Part shown: positions 44,740 through 52,597 of the stretch, piece after piece
Layout: each line of letters begins with the position of its first letter
Position numbering within the stretch: the first letter of the stretch is position 1
Assembly (NCBI RefSeq): GCF_019049255.1
Contig: NZ_JAGMUJ010000070.1
Coordinates: forward strand, 33,444-97,443
DNA: 64,000 nt
Origin: Streptomyces sp. AC558_RSS880
GTDB taxonomy: Bacteria; Actinomycetota; Actinomycetes; Streptomycetales; Streptomycetaceae
Direction: 5' to 3'
The notes under the pieces: model-generated
The model's input: the letters and a program-made list of their open reading frames with translations, nothing else
What the model was told of the DNA's origin: nothing
Databases searched by the model: none
Translations under genes and position numbers: made by a program

Positions 44740-45107
44740 GGCGCTGTCGCGTTGTTGGGTGAGTGGGCGCCTGACGGTGCGTCAGGGGCGTGGTGGGCTT
44801 GCGCTTCGGGCCTGGAGTCAGGCCGCGGTGGGCCGCACCGTAGGAGCGGAGCTTGTCGGTGACCACCACCCGCGGCACCGCACCGGCCCTCTTCATCAGC
44901 CTGCGGAAGAAACGCCTGGCCGCACCCCTGTCCCGGCGGTTCCGCACCAGGATGTCCAGCACGTGGCCGTCCTGGTCGACGGCCCGCCACAGGTACCGCT
45001 GCTCACCGTTGATCTTGATGAAGACTTCGTCCAGATGCCACCTGTCCCCAGGCCGAGGCTGCCGGCGGCGCAGCGCGCCGGCGTGGGCCTGCCCGAACTT
45101 CCCACGG
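44740..45107 (-). pseudogene. IS6-family remnant with C-terminal deletion
   Basis: One inverted repeat end is at 44740 (GGCGCTGTCGCGTTGTTGGG). The frame reads GKFGQAHAGALRRRQPRPGD, WHLDEVFIKINGEQ and VVTDKLRSYGAAHR, then jumps to GLTPGPKRKPTTP, deleting the Glu-containing part. The other end and N-terminus were lost at about 45107. Unlike the other derivatives, it keeps both Asp motifs and lacks the Glu. Confidence 0.85.
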
Positions 45108-45125
45108 TGGGTGGGCGTCATCGAG

Positions 45126-45974
45126 TTACTCGCGAACCTGAGCGTTCAGTGTGGGATGCGCGTCATCGCTGTCCATGCCCAGGCCCGTGAGCAGCCGCAG
45201 GCCGTCCTCGGCGGGGCTGCCGGGGGCCGCGGACAGCACCAGCAGCTCCATGCTCGATTCGTCTGTCAGTGCGAAGTTCTCCTGGTGCAGTTCCAGCAGT
45301 CCGACCAGCGGGTGCCGATACGCCTTGCGGCCATGGGTGCGGGCGCGCACGTCCGCCCGGGCCCAGAGGCGGCGGAAGCGCTCGCTGCCCATCGCCAGCT
45401 CGCCGATGAGCGAGGCCAGGCGGGGGTCCTCGGGGTATTTCCCGGCGGCCAGGCGCAGGTGCCCGACCGCGTCGAGGGTGCAGTTCTCCCATTCCGGGTA
45501 CAGGCCGCGCTCGGCCTCCTCGAGGAAGAGGTGCCGGGCGGTGTTCAGGCCCGGCATCGGCCGGCCGTAGAGGAGCCCGGCGAGACGGTTCCCGGCGAGC
45601 ACGTCCAGGCGGTGGTTCATGATCAGCGCGGGTGCGTCGGCGACCAGGTCGAGTACGCGCAGCAACTCCGGCCGCACCCGCCCGCCCGGCGCCTTCGCGC
45701 GGCGGCGGCGCTGCCGGGCGAGCCGGGAGAGGTGCCCGCGTTCGATCTCGTCGAGGCCGAGGACACGGGCGAGCGCGTCGAGGACCTGCTCGGAGGGCTG
45801 GGTCGCGCGCCCCTGCTCCAGACGTACGTAGTAGTCGACGCTGACTCCGGACAGGTGTGCGATCTCTTCGCGGCGCAGCCCTTCGACCCGACGGCGGCTG
45901 TCGGTGGGGATGCCGACGGCTGCCGGGTCGACCCGGGAACGCCGGGTCCGCAGGAAGCCCGCCAGATCGTCCAT
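45126..45974 (-). CDS. XRE-family regulator with MmyB-like ligand domain
   Basis: This 282-aa protein has an N-terminal HTH (LRREEIAHLSGVSVDYYVRL with EQGRATQPSEQVLDALA) and a C-terminal MmyB-type LBD (ALIMNHRLDVLAGN, ARHLFLEEAERGLYPEWE, YRHPLVGLLELHQENFAL). This family often regulates a divergent dehydrogenase. Here the divergent partner is a quinone reductase (46113). Confidence 0.92.
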   Translation of the reverse strand: MDDLAGFLRTRRSRVDPAAVGIPTDSRRRVEGLRREEIAHLSGVSVDYYVRLEQGRATQPSEQVLDALARVLGLDEIERGHLSRLARQRRRRAKAPGGRVRPELLRVLDLVADAPALIMNHRLDVLAGNRLAGLLYGRPMPGLNTARHLFLEEAERGLYPEWENCTLDAVGHLRLAAGKYPEDPRLASLIGELAMGSERFRRLWARADVRARTHGRKAYRHPLVGLLELHQENFALTDESSMELLVLSAAPGSPAEDGLRLLTGLGMDSDDAHPTLNAQVRE

Positions 45975-46112
45975 GTCCCCAGTATGGCCTCGGTGTTGCC
46001 CGTGAAGGTGGTCTTGCCGTTACCAGGAAGTCCCGTCCGACGGAAGAGGCGCCCCTGAACGCCGGGCACCGCGGCGCCCAGGATCGAAGGCATCCGATCC
46101 GAAGGAGTTCCC

Positions 46113-46892
46113 GTGAAGACGCTGATCGTCCACGCCCACCCGGAGCCGAAGTCGCTCAACAGCTCACTGAAGGACCTGGCGGTGTCCACCTTGCGGACCG
46201 CCGGGCACGAGGTGCGGGTGAGTGATCTGTACGCGATGAACTGGAAGGCGGTCGTGGACGCCGCGGACTACGGCCCCCATGCCTCGAGTCCGCTGAAAGT
46301 CGCCCGGGACTCGGGCCGGGCCTTCGACGCCGGGACGCTCACCCCGGACGTCCGCACCGAGCAGGAGAAGCTGCTGTGGGCCGACACGGTCATCTTCCAG
46401 TTCCCGCTGTGGTGGTACACGATGCCCGCGATCCTCAAGGGCTGGGTGGACCGGGTGTTCACCTACCGCTTCGCCTACGGCGTCGGCGAGCACAGCGACA
46501 CCAAGTACGGCGAGCGCTTCGGCGAGGGCACCCTCGCGGGCAGGAAGGCTCTGCTGTCGGTGACCGTCGGCGGCCCTGAGGCGCACTACGCCGCTCGCGG
46601 GATCAACGGTCCCATCGACGATCTGCTGTTCCCGATCCACCACGGCATCCTCTATTACCCGGGCATCGAGGCGCTGCCGCCGTTCGTGCTGTACGGCGCC
46701 GACCGGGTGACCGCCGAGGACTACCCGGACGTCGCCAAGGCCTGGGAGCGGCGCCTGCTCACCCTGGAGTCGACCGAGCCGATCGCGTTCCGGCGGCAGA
46801 ACTTCGGCGACTACGAGATCCCCTCGCTGCATTTGAAGGAGGGACTGGAGCCTGCGGGCCGTACGGGTTTCGGGCTGCACGTGCGGGGCTGA
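46113..46892 (+). CDS. NAD(P)H dehydrogenase (quinone), flavodoxin fold
   Basis: This 259-aa protein begins TLIVHAHPEPKSLNSSLKDL (flavin phosphate loop) and continues DTVIFQFPLWWYTMPAILKG, DRVFTYRFAYGVG and a GGP motif (SVTVGGPEAHYAARG), as in NQO1/MdaB-type enzymes. The GTG at 46113 has AAGGAG 5 nt upstream. It diverges from an XRE/MmyB-type regulator. It is a second quinone reductase in this window with low resemblance to that at 8822. Confidence 0.92.
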   Translation: MKTLIVHAHPEPKSLNSSLKDLAVSTLRTAGHEVRVSDLYAMNWKAVVDAADYGPHASSPLKVARDSGRAFDAGTLTPDVRTEQEKLLWADTVIFQFPLWWYTMPAILKGWVDRVFTYRFAYGVGEHSDTKYGERFGEGTLAGRKALLSVTVGGPEAHYAARGINGPIDDLLFPIHHGILYYPGIEALPPFVLYGADRVTAEDYPDVAKAWERRLLTLESTEPIAFRRQNFGDYEIPSLHLKEGLEPAGRTGFGLHVRG

Positions 46893-47042
46893 CCGCGGGC
46901 GGCAGACAGGACGGACCGGGGCGCGAACCCGAGGAGCACCCCCGAGGACCGTGGCGGCGGTGAGGATGAGCGGGCGGGTCCCTCGGGTGCCCGGTGCCTG
47001 CCGTCACGGAAGAGGACGGCGGTCGGGCGCTGGTCCTCCTTC

Positions 47043-47228
47043 TCAGCGCAGTTGCTCGGCCAGTCCGATGATGATGCCCTCCGGGCCGCGGATGCAGCAG
47101 AGCGGATAGCTGTCCTCGAACCGGGCGATCTCACCGACGAGTTCGGCGCCGTGGGGGCGCAGGCGGGCAACGGTGTCCTCGATGTCGTCGACGGTGAACA
47201 TGACGCGGTGCGTGCCCAGGATGTTGTG
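47043..47228 (-). pseudogene. VOC-family protein, C-terminal part
   Basis: HNILGTHRVMFTVDDIEDTV, then RLRPHGAELVGEIARFED and CIRGPEGIIIGLAEQL with stop is a typical VOC C-terminal module, in a different frame from the antitoxin-like start upstream. Its N-terminal half is missing, replaced by the antitoxin fragment. Confidence 0.75.
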
Positions 47229-47443
47229 CGGCCGGCGGCCTGGGGGATGCCGCCGAAGTCACGGTCGAAGGCCTCGGCGATCCCGGGCCGGGAGACGGCC
47301 TCCCTGAAGGGGGCGGTGGCCTGGCCCAGCTTCAGCCGGTTCTCCTCCTGGACGGCGAGTTCCGCCACCAGCGCGCGCACGTTCGTGCCCCGGGCGGCGG
47401 CGATGGCGGCCGGCCGGTCTCTCGTCTCGATGTCGATCTTCAC
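47229..47443 (-). pseudogene. Antitoxin-like N-terminal fragment fused to VOC remnant
   Basis: MKIDIETRDRPAAIAAARGT then NVRALVAELAVQEENRLKLG, and EAFDRDFGGIPQAAG resembles short actinobacterial ribbon-helix-helix antitoxins of MazE/ParD type, almost full length (about 71 aa). It has no stop of its own and runs out of frame into VOC sequence at about 47228. No toxin gene is nearby. It might still be translated with an altered tail. Confidence 0.5.
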
Positions 47444-47482
47444 GGTTTCACTGCTTTCGCTGATTACACGGCCTGCCGGCCG

Positions 47483-48127
47483 TCAGTCGAGCAGCCCCGC
47501 CTCCTGCGCCAGCACCGCCGCCTGGACGCGGTTGGTGCAGTCGGTGCGGGTGAGGATGTTGCTGATGTGGGCCTTGATCGTGCCAGGGCTCAGGTGGAGC
47601 TGTGCGGCGATCCCGGCGTTCGAGAGGCCGGTGCCCAACAGCCGGAGGACGTCCAGTTCGGCCGGGGTCAGGTCCGCGATCCGGCGTGCCGCGGTGTCGC
47701 TGCCGTGGCCCGGCCGGGCCCGGAATTCGATCAGCTGGCGGGTGACCTGCGGGGCGAGGACGGGTTCTCCGGCGGCGGCGCGGCGTACGGCGTCGATGAG
47801 GTCGCGAGGACCGGTGTCCTTGAGGAGATAGCCGTGGGCTCCGGCGCGCAGGGCGGAGGCCACGGTCGTTTCCTCGCCGAAAGCCGTCAGCATCACCACC
47901 CGCGTGCGGGGCGAGCGCCGGGTGATCTCGGCGAGGGCGGCGATGCCGTCACCGGGCATCCGGATGTCGAGGAGGGCGACGTCGACGGGGTGGGCACGGC
48001 AGGCTTCGACGGCCTCGTGGGCGTCCTGCGCCTCGGCCACGATGTGAACCTCGTCGGCGTTCTCCAGGATCAGCCGTATGCCGGCACGCATGAGCGCTTC
48101 ATCGTCGGCGATCAGGACTCGGATCAT
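47483..48127 (-). CDS. NarL-family response regulator
   Basis: This 214-aa regulator has a receiver domain (VLIADDEALMRAGIRLIL, Asp54 in ALLDIRMPG, Lys in YLLKDTGP) and a LuxR HTH (LTPAELDVLRLLGTGLSNAG, LSPGTIKAHISNIL). It follows the kinase gene at 48132 by 4 bp, so they form a two-component system. Target unknown; a Clp N-domain gene lies upstream. Confidence 0.93.
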   Translation of the reverse strand: MIRVLIADDEALMRAGIRLILENADEVHIVAEAQDAHEAVEACRAHPVDVALLDIRMPGDGIAALAEITRRSPRTRVVMLTAFGEETTVASALRAGAHGYLLKDTGPRDLIDAVRRAAAGEPVLAPQVTRQLIEFRARPGHGSDTAARRIADLTPAELDVLRLLGTGLSNAGIAAQLHLSPGTIKAHISNILTRTDCTNRVQAAVLAQEAGLLD

Positions 48128-48131
48128 CGGT

Positions 48132-49517
48132 TCAGTGTAGAACCGCCAAGATCAGCAGGGCGATGGTGCCGCCGGTCACCGGCAGCAGTACCAGGAGCGC
48201 CGCGCAGCCACCGCCGAGGAGGCGGGGCCACGTGAGGACATCCGTGGGCAGCGGGGGCCGGGAGCCCGCCCCGTCGGACACCGGCTGGGGCGGGGCGGCG
48301 TACACGGGCGGCGAGTCGGGCCGTACGGGTATTCGGGCGGAAAGGACGAAGCCGCCCTCCGGGCGCGGTCCGGCGTGGAGGGTGCCACCGAGCAGGCTGA
48401 TCCTTTCCTGTAGGCCGACGAGTCCGCTGCGGCTCCCGCCCCCGGGCGAACGGGGCGCCGGTGGGGCGTCGTTGATGACGGCGATCACCACCGTGTCCCC
48501 TTCGTCGTGGAACATCACACGCACAGACGCGCCGGACGCGTGCTTCAGCGCGTTGGTGAGTCCTTCGCGGGTGACACGGTGGACGGCCTGCCTGGTGCGG
48601 GGGTCCGCGTCCGTCGGCCCGGCCGCCTCCCAGTGCAGTTCGGCGTCGACCCCCGCGCTCCGGGAACCCGCGACCAGGGCTGCGAGATCCTCGCGGGTCC
48701 CGCGCTCGCCGGTGTCCTCGCCGGGCTGGTGACGGAGGACGCCGAGGATGCCGCGCAGCTCCTCCATGGCCGTCCGGGCGGTGGTGTGCAGAAGCTCGGC
48801 CCGGGAGGCCAGCGAGGGCGCCTGTCGTTCGGTGGCGAGCTGGAGGGCTCCGGCGTGCACCGAGAGGAGGCTGATGCGGTGGCCGAGCAGATCGTGCATC
48901 TCGGCGGCGATGCGCGCCCGTTCCTCCATGCGGGCCGCCTCGTCGGTGAGGAAGCGGGCGTGTTCGAGGTAGGCGTTGCGTTCCCGCAGCAGCCGCGTCA
49001 GTGGGCGGCGGCGCCCCATCATCAGGCCGGACAGCGCGGGCAGCACGATGAACAGCGCGCCCAGGCCGAGGCCGCCGGCCAGGTACGGCGTCTCCGGGAG
49101 CCCGGCGAGGGACTGTACGGTGATCAACACGAGCGCGACGCCGACACCGCTCGCCCCGAGCACTCCCCAGGCGCGCCGTGCGGGAGTGATCCGGCGCACG
49201 GCGGACCATACGACGCACGGCACCGCCACCATCGCCCACACGTTGTCCCCGGCGACCACCGGCACGCAGCCCAGCACCGTGAGGGACGGGTACACCCGCC
49301 GCGCGGGCACGAGCAGCGCCGTCCACACCCCCAGGAGAGCCGAGGCCACCGGGCGGGGCGGCGGCACCAGCGGAACCGGCGCCAGTGAACACAGCAGGAC
49401 CAGACCGGTGAGTGCGGACTCGGTGACGACCGTCCGCCGGGGCGCGGCGCGCACCGCCTCCCGGATCGCGGCGGTCTCGCGGCGCAGCCGCCCCCACGGT
49501 CGTACTGCCGGGCTCAT
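48132..49517 (-). CDS. Sensor histidine kinase (HisKA_3)
   Basis: This 461-aa kinase has five to six N-terminal membrane segments (residues 35-165), HisKA_3 motif RIAAEMHDLLGHRISLLSVH (His208), a HATPase domain (TREGLTNALKHA; SGLVGLQERISLLGG) and an unusual extra C-terminal membrane helix (about 430-461, LLVLLPVTGGTIALLILAVL). The ATG at 49517 has GGAGG 5 nt upstream; the 49562 GTG adds noise. Paired with the regulator at 47483-48127. Confidence 0.92.
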   Translation of the reverse strand: MSPAVRPWGRLRRETAAIREAVRAAPRRTVVTESALTGLVLLCSLAPVPLVPPPRPVASALLGVWTALLVPARRVYPSLTVLGCVPVVAGDNVWAMVAVPCVVWSAVRRITPARRAWGVLGASGVGVALVLITVQSLAGLPETPYLAGGLGLGALFIVLPALSGLMMGRRRPLTRLLRERNAYLEHARFLTDEAARMEERARIAAEMHDLLGHRISLLSVHAGALQLATERQAPSLASRAELLHTTARTAMEELRGILGVLRHQPGEDTGERGTREDLAALVAGSRSAGVDAELHWEAAGPTDADPRTRQAVHRVTREGLTNALKHASGASVRVMFHDEGDTVVIAVINDAPPAPRSPGGGSRSGLVGLQERISLLGGTLHAGPRPEGGFVLSARIPVRPDSPPVYAAPPQPVSDGAGSRPPLPTDVLTWPRLLGGGCAALLVLLPVTGGTIALLILAVLH

Positions 49518-49605
49518 GGTTTCCTCCGTGTGGGTGCCGCTCTTCACGGCCGCTCTGGTCATACGCGGCCGCTATGGTCATACGCGTGGGCGAACCGCCG
49601 CGGCC

Positions 49606-50829
49606 TCAGGCACTTTGTGCCGCTCCTCGCGGGACCCGCAGCTCCGGCTCCGCTCGCAGCCCGGCGACGTCGGCGCCGCTCTCGGTCAGCACGCGCTCGA
49701 TCTCCGCCACGGACTCCGCGTCCGTCCCGGTCTTGTCCAGCAGCGCGGCCAGCAGGTGGGTCGTGCCGACCGTGGGCGAGCCCTTGGCGGAGGCGGTGAA
49801 CTCGGTGACGTGCAGGAGCCGCCGGTCGAAGTCGGCGGGGCCGTCGACCTCCGGAGGCTCACCCTCCGCGATCCCGGTGGTGGGAAGCAGCACCCGGGCG
49901 ACGGCATCCTGCCGTACGCCGTACCGGCGCAGGAACTCCGCCCCCCGGTTCGCTTCCGCCAGGTTCTCGGGCAGCTCACGCCCCGCGACCGTCAACGACC
50001 GGTCCAGCGCCAGGATGCCCAGCAGCACATCGACGGGTTCCAGCTCCGGTACCCCGCGTCGTACCGCCGACCGTCGTGCCTCCGTGCGCACCGCGCCCAC
50101 GACCGCGGAGCCGAATCCGGCGCCGCCCCCGGATACCCAGGCGATGAACGTCCGGGTCAGCGGATTACCGCTCTTCCCGAAGGTCCCCGCCTTGCGCAGC
50201 AGCAGAACCGGGCTGGGCTCCGGCGCTTCATCAGTGCCCCGCAAGGCGTCGAGCGCGGCCGAGGCAGCCGAGGCGTCCAGCTTCTGCACCACCAGGGCCT
50301 CACGGGCACGCGTATCGGGCAGCTCGACCAGTGCGCGCGCCACGTGACGTACGCGTACGGAGACGGTGCCCTCCTCCCGTGCGGCCTCCAGCGCCTTGCG
50401 CAGACAGGCCCGCAACGCACCGCTCATCGGCGGAAGGTCAAGGCTTGCCCGCTCCTCTTCCTTCCGCTTCCGGTTCTTCCAGCGCAGCCTCTTGGCCTCC
50501 TCCTGCCGGACCTCCCGCCAGCAGGCGTCGATCTCCCGCTCGTCGTCCGGACTTCCGGCTGTGCCGTCACCCGCGTCATCACTGACCCACACGGATGTCC
50601 CCCGGTACCCGATCGAACCGCCGAGCGTGCCGGCGGCCCTCATTCCAGGGGCGATCGCGGAACCCGCGGCCGAGTCACCCGACACGAGCGCGCTCAGCAA
50701 GCTTTCCGTACCGATGTCGTCGCGTTCCTGCCTGGCCGCCGTACGTACGGTCTCCAGCAACAGCTTGACGACGTCCCTCTCGAACTCGGTGGTCACGCCG
50801 GCGTCGCGGTCGGACGTGCGCTGCTCCAT
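49606..50829 (-). CDS. Clp N-terminal-domain protein without ATPase
   Basis: This 407-aa protein contains two or more Clp_N-like repeats (FERDVVKLLLETVRTAARQE with IGTESLLSALV; ELEPVDVLLGILALDRSLTV; VGTTHLLAALLDKTG) but no Walker A/B AAA+ motif. Such Clp_N-only Streptomyces proteins are annotated as peptidases, without a visible protease motif. The ATG at 50829 has GGGAGAGG upstream. A role as adaptor or substrate binder for ClpP/C is a guess. Confidence 0.75.
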   Translation of the reverse strand: MEQRTSDRDAGVTTEFERDVVKLLLETVRTAARQERDDIGTESLLSALVSGDSAAGSAIAPGMRAAGTLGGSIGYRGTSVWVSDDAGDGTAGSPDDEREIDACWREVRQEEAKRLRWKNRKRKEEERASLDLPPMSGALRACLRKALEAAREEGTVSVRVRHVARALVELPDTRAREALVVQKLDASAASAALDALRGTDEAPEPSPVLLLRKAGTFGKSGNPLTRTFIAWVSGGGAGFGSAVVGAVRTEARRSAVRRGVPELEPVDVLLGILALDRSLTVAGRELPENLAEANRGAEFLRRYGVRQDAVARVLLPTTGIAEGEPPEVDGPADFDRRLLHVTEFTASAKGSPTVGTTHLLAALLDKTGTDAESVAEIERVLTESGADVAGLRAEPELRVPRGAAQSA

Positions 50830-50904
50830 CGGGCCTCTCCCTCTCCGTGGGGTCACCTGCCGAAAAGGAACGCTAGCCCCGCGTTTCCCGGCTCCGCCTC
50901 GGCC

Positions 50905-50966
50905 GACCGGCCAGACTTCCTGTCCGACTGGCCAGGCTTCCAGCCCGACCGGCCAGGTTCTCCCGT
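50905..50966. repeat. 21-bp imperfect tandem repeat, three copies
   Basis: Units at 50905-50925, 50926-50946 and 50947-50966 follow GACYGGCCAGRYTTCC. It lies just upstream of the Clp N-domain gene and may be part of its promoter region. No function known. Confidence 0.7.
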
Positions 50967-51178
50967 CCGGGCGTCTTCGCGGTGGGCGGCGCTCCCCTCC
51001 CCGCCGCCGAAGCCGGACGGCCCGCCCCCGCTCCCAGCGCGTCGGAAGCGGACAGGCAACCCTGCCGGATGTCGAGACGTCTCAGAAGACGAGCGTGATC
51101 GGGTCTCTCCCCGACGCGCCGGAGCGGAATGGCAACACGCGACAGTCAGGAACCGAGCGCCCTGGAGGAACGCCGAAT

Positions 51179-51568
51179 ATGCAGGTGAATGTGGAATGGG
51201 TTGACGCACGCGAGAGGCTGCCTCAACCCGGGGAGCCTGTTGCGGCGGCGACGTTCGGCACCTACCCGCACGACTTCCATGACCGTTCCGTCGCAGGTGA
51301 ACACTACTGGCTGGTCAGGCCCATGGTTTTTCATGGTCTGTACATCCCCATGACCTTCCAGCACCAGTCCGAGGACGACAGCCACTACCACGACTGTTTC
51401 GTGGACTCCGACGGCTTCATCCGCTACCCCCCGGGCGGACCGAGTGAGGACCACGTCACCCATTGGGCGACGCTGCCGTTCCTGCCGGGGCTGTCGGTGC
51501 ACGTGGCAGGCGGCCCGGAAGCAGGCGCAGCCCTCCGACGAGCCCGCGAAGCCGCTGGCCATGGGTAG
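51179..51568 (+). CDS. DUF551-like protein
   Basis: This 129-aa protein begins VEWVDARERLPQPGEPVAAA and contains YWLVRPMVFHG and VTHWATLPFLPG, the DUF551 pattern (WxxxxxRLP ... VTHWxPLP). DUF551 domains are found in phage and plasmid proteins, function unknown. The ATG at 51179 has GGAGG about 11 nt upstream. No other phage genes are nearby. Confidence 0.65.
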   Translation: MQVNVEWVDARERLPQPGEPVAAATFGTYPHDFHDRSVAGEHYWLVRPMVFHGLYIPMTFQHQSEDDSHYHDCFVDSDGFIRYPPGGPSEDHVTHWATLPFLPGLSVHVAGGPEAGAALRRAREAAGHG

Positions 51569-52280
51569 CCCGCCGCACTCCGAGACGACAGGTGGCGCCA
51601 CTCGTACCGCAGCCGCCGAGTGACACGGCCCCAGGACGAGAGCCCTTCGATGCGCCTTCGGGAGAACAGGGCCGCAGTGCTGGCGGACGAGCCGGAGGCG
51701 GGTAGGGGGCATACGCCGACGGTGGTTCGACTGGATGAGGCGATGGACCCGCCGGAGCGGGTGCTCGACGCGCCTCAGCAGGGCGCCCCGTGGGCCACGG
51801 CCTCTGCGGAGATCGTCGGGGGCCACGTACCGGAACGCGTAACGCTTGATCCCCTACACCACGACGCGGGACACGACCGCGGCAGGGGAGGCTGGGGAGA
51901 CCGGACAGGCCAGAGGGGCGCCGAGAGCAAGGACACTCAGAGTGACGGAGCAGACGAGCATGCGTCGTATCACGTGAAGCCTTTCACACAGGGCCTGTTG
52001 AACCTGGGGAGGTGCTTCTTTCGTGCCGTACTCGAGCAGCCTCGCGAGCGTGAGAAAACGGATGTTGTCCTCAGGATGAAACCCTTCACACACAGTCACC
52101 GGCCGGCCTCATGAAACGGCTGGTGGAACGCGGCTGGCTAGTGCTCAGCAGCCCGAGTGCCGATGGGGATTGAGACGTCCCGTGAACCGCCTGTGTCCCC
52201 CGGTCCCGATGGCACGGTCCGTGGCCGTGGCCTTGTCGAAGCGGACCCGCGGTATGTCTGCAGGCCGGTAGCGTGGCCGG
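51569..52280. other. Mostly non-coding region
   Basis: Apart from a possible short secreted peptide on the minus strand (51854-51973), no recognisable gene. The largest plus-strand frame (51620-52114) has no family resemblance. Confidence 0.4.
51854..51973 (-). CDS. Possible 39-aa secreted peptide or truncated gene start
   Basis: GTG 51973 with AAAGG 6 nt upstream opens VIRRMLVCSVTLSVLALGAP followed by LACPVSPASPAAVV and a stop. The start looks like a signal peptide (two Arg, hydrophobic core, ALGAPLA cleavage region). What follows is only about 18 residues, so it may be a small exported peptide or the stump of a lost gene. Confidence 0.3.
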   Translation of the reverse strand: MIRRMLVCSVTLSVLALGAPLACPVSPASPAAVVSRVVV

Positions 52281-52597
52281 GTGATGGTGGGAAGCGAAGT
52301 CACCCGGCTCGTCGTTGTTCGAGGCAGCTCGGCGTCCGGCAAGTCCTGCGTGGCGGCGAAGATCCGTGACCGGTTCGGCCGCGGCTTGGCCCAGACAGCA
52401 CCGGGCCCGGAACCAGACCGAACTCGCCGCCGAGACCCGCCGCTTCTTCCGCAGACGCCAACATCAGCTGGGGCTACTTCGACGGCCCCACTGTCCGTTA
52501 CATCCTGGACGAGAACCCCCATGAGTTTCTGATCGGTATGCACGACGGCCTGGCCGCCGGGGTCGTCGTGAACGGAACGGTCAGTCGGCCCTGATGT
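52281..52597 (+). pseudogene. P-loop kinase-like start and unidentified tail, frameshifted
   Basis: The frame from ATG/GTG 52281 gives VTRLVVVRGSSASGKSCVAA with KIRDRFGRGLAQ, the Walker A region of small nucleoside/chloramphenicol-type kinases, but no kinase core follows. A second coding-like stretch (52467-52590: ISWGYFDGPTVRYILDENPH, FLIGMHDGLAAG) appears after frame changes near 52454. Both look like old gene pieces; the tail was not recognised. Confidence 0.5.
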
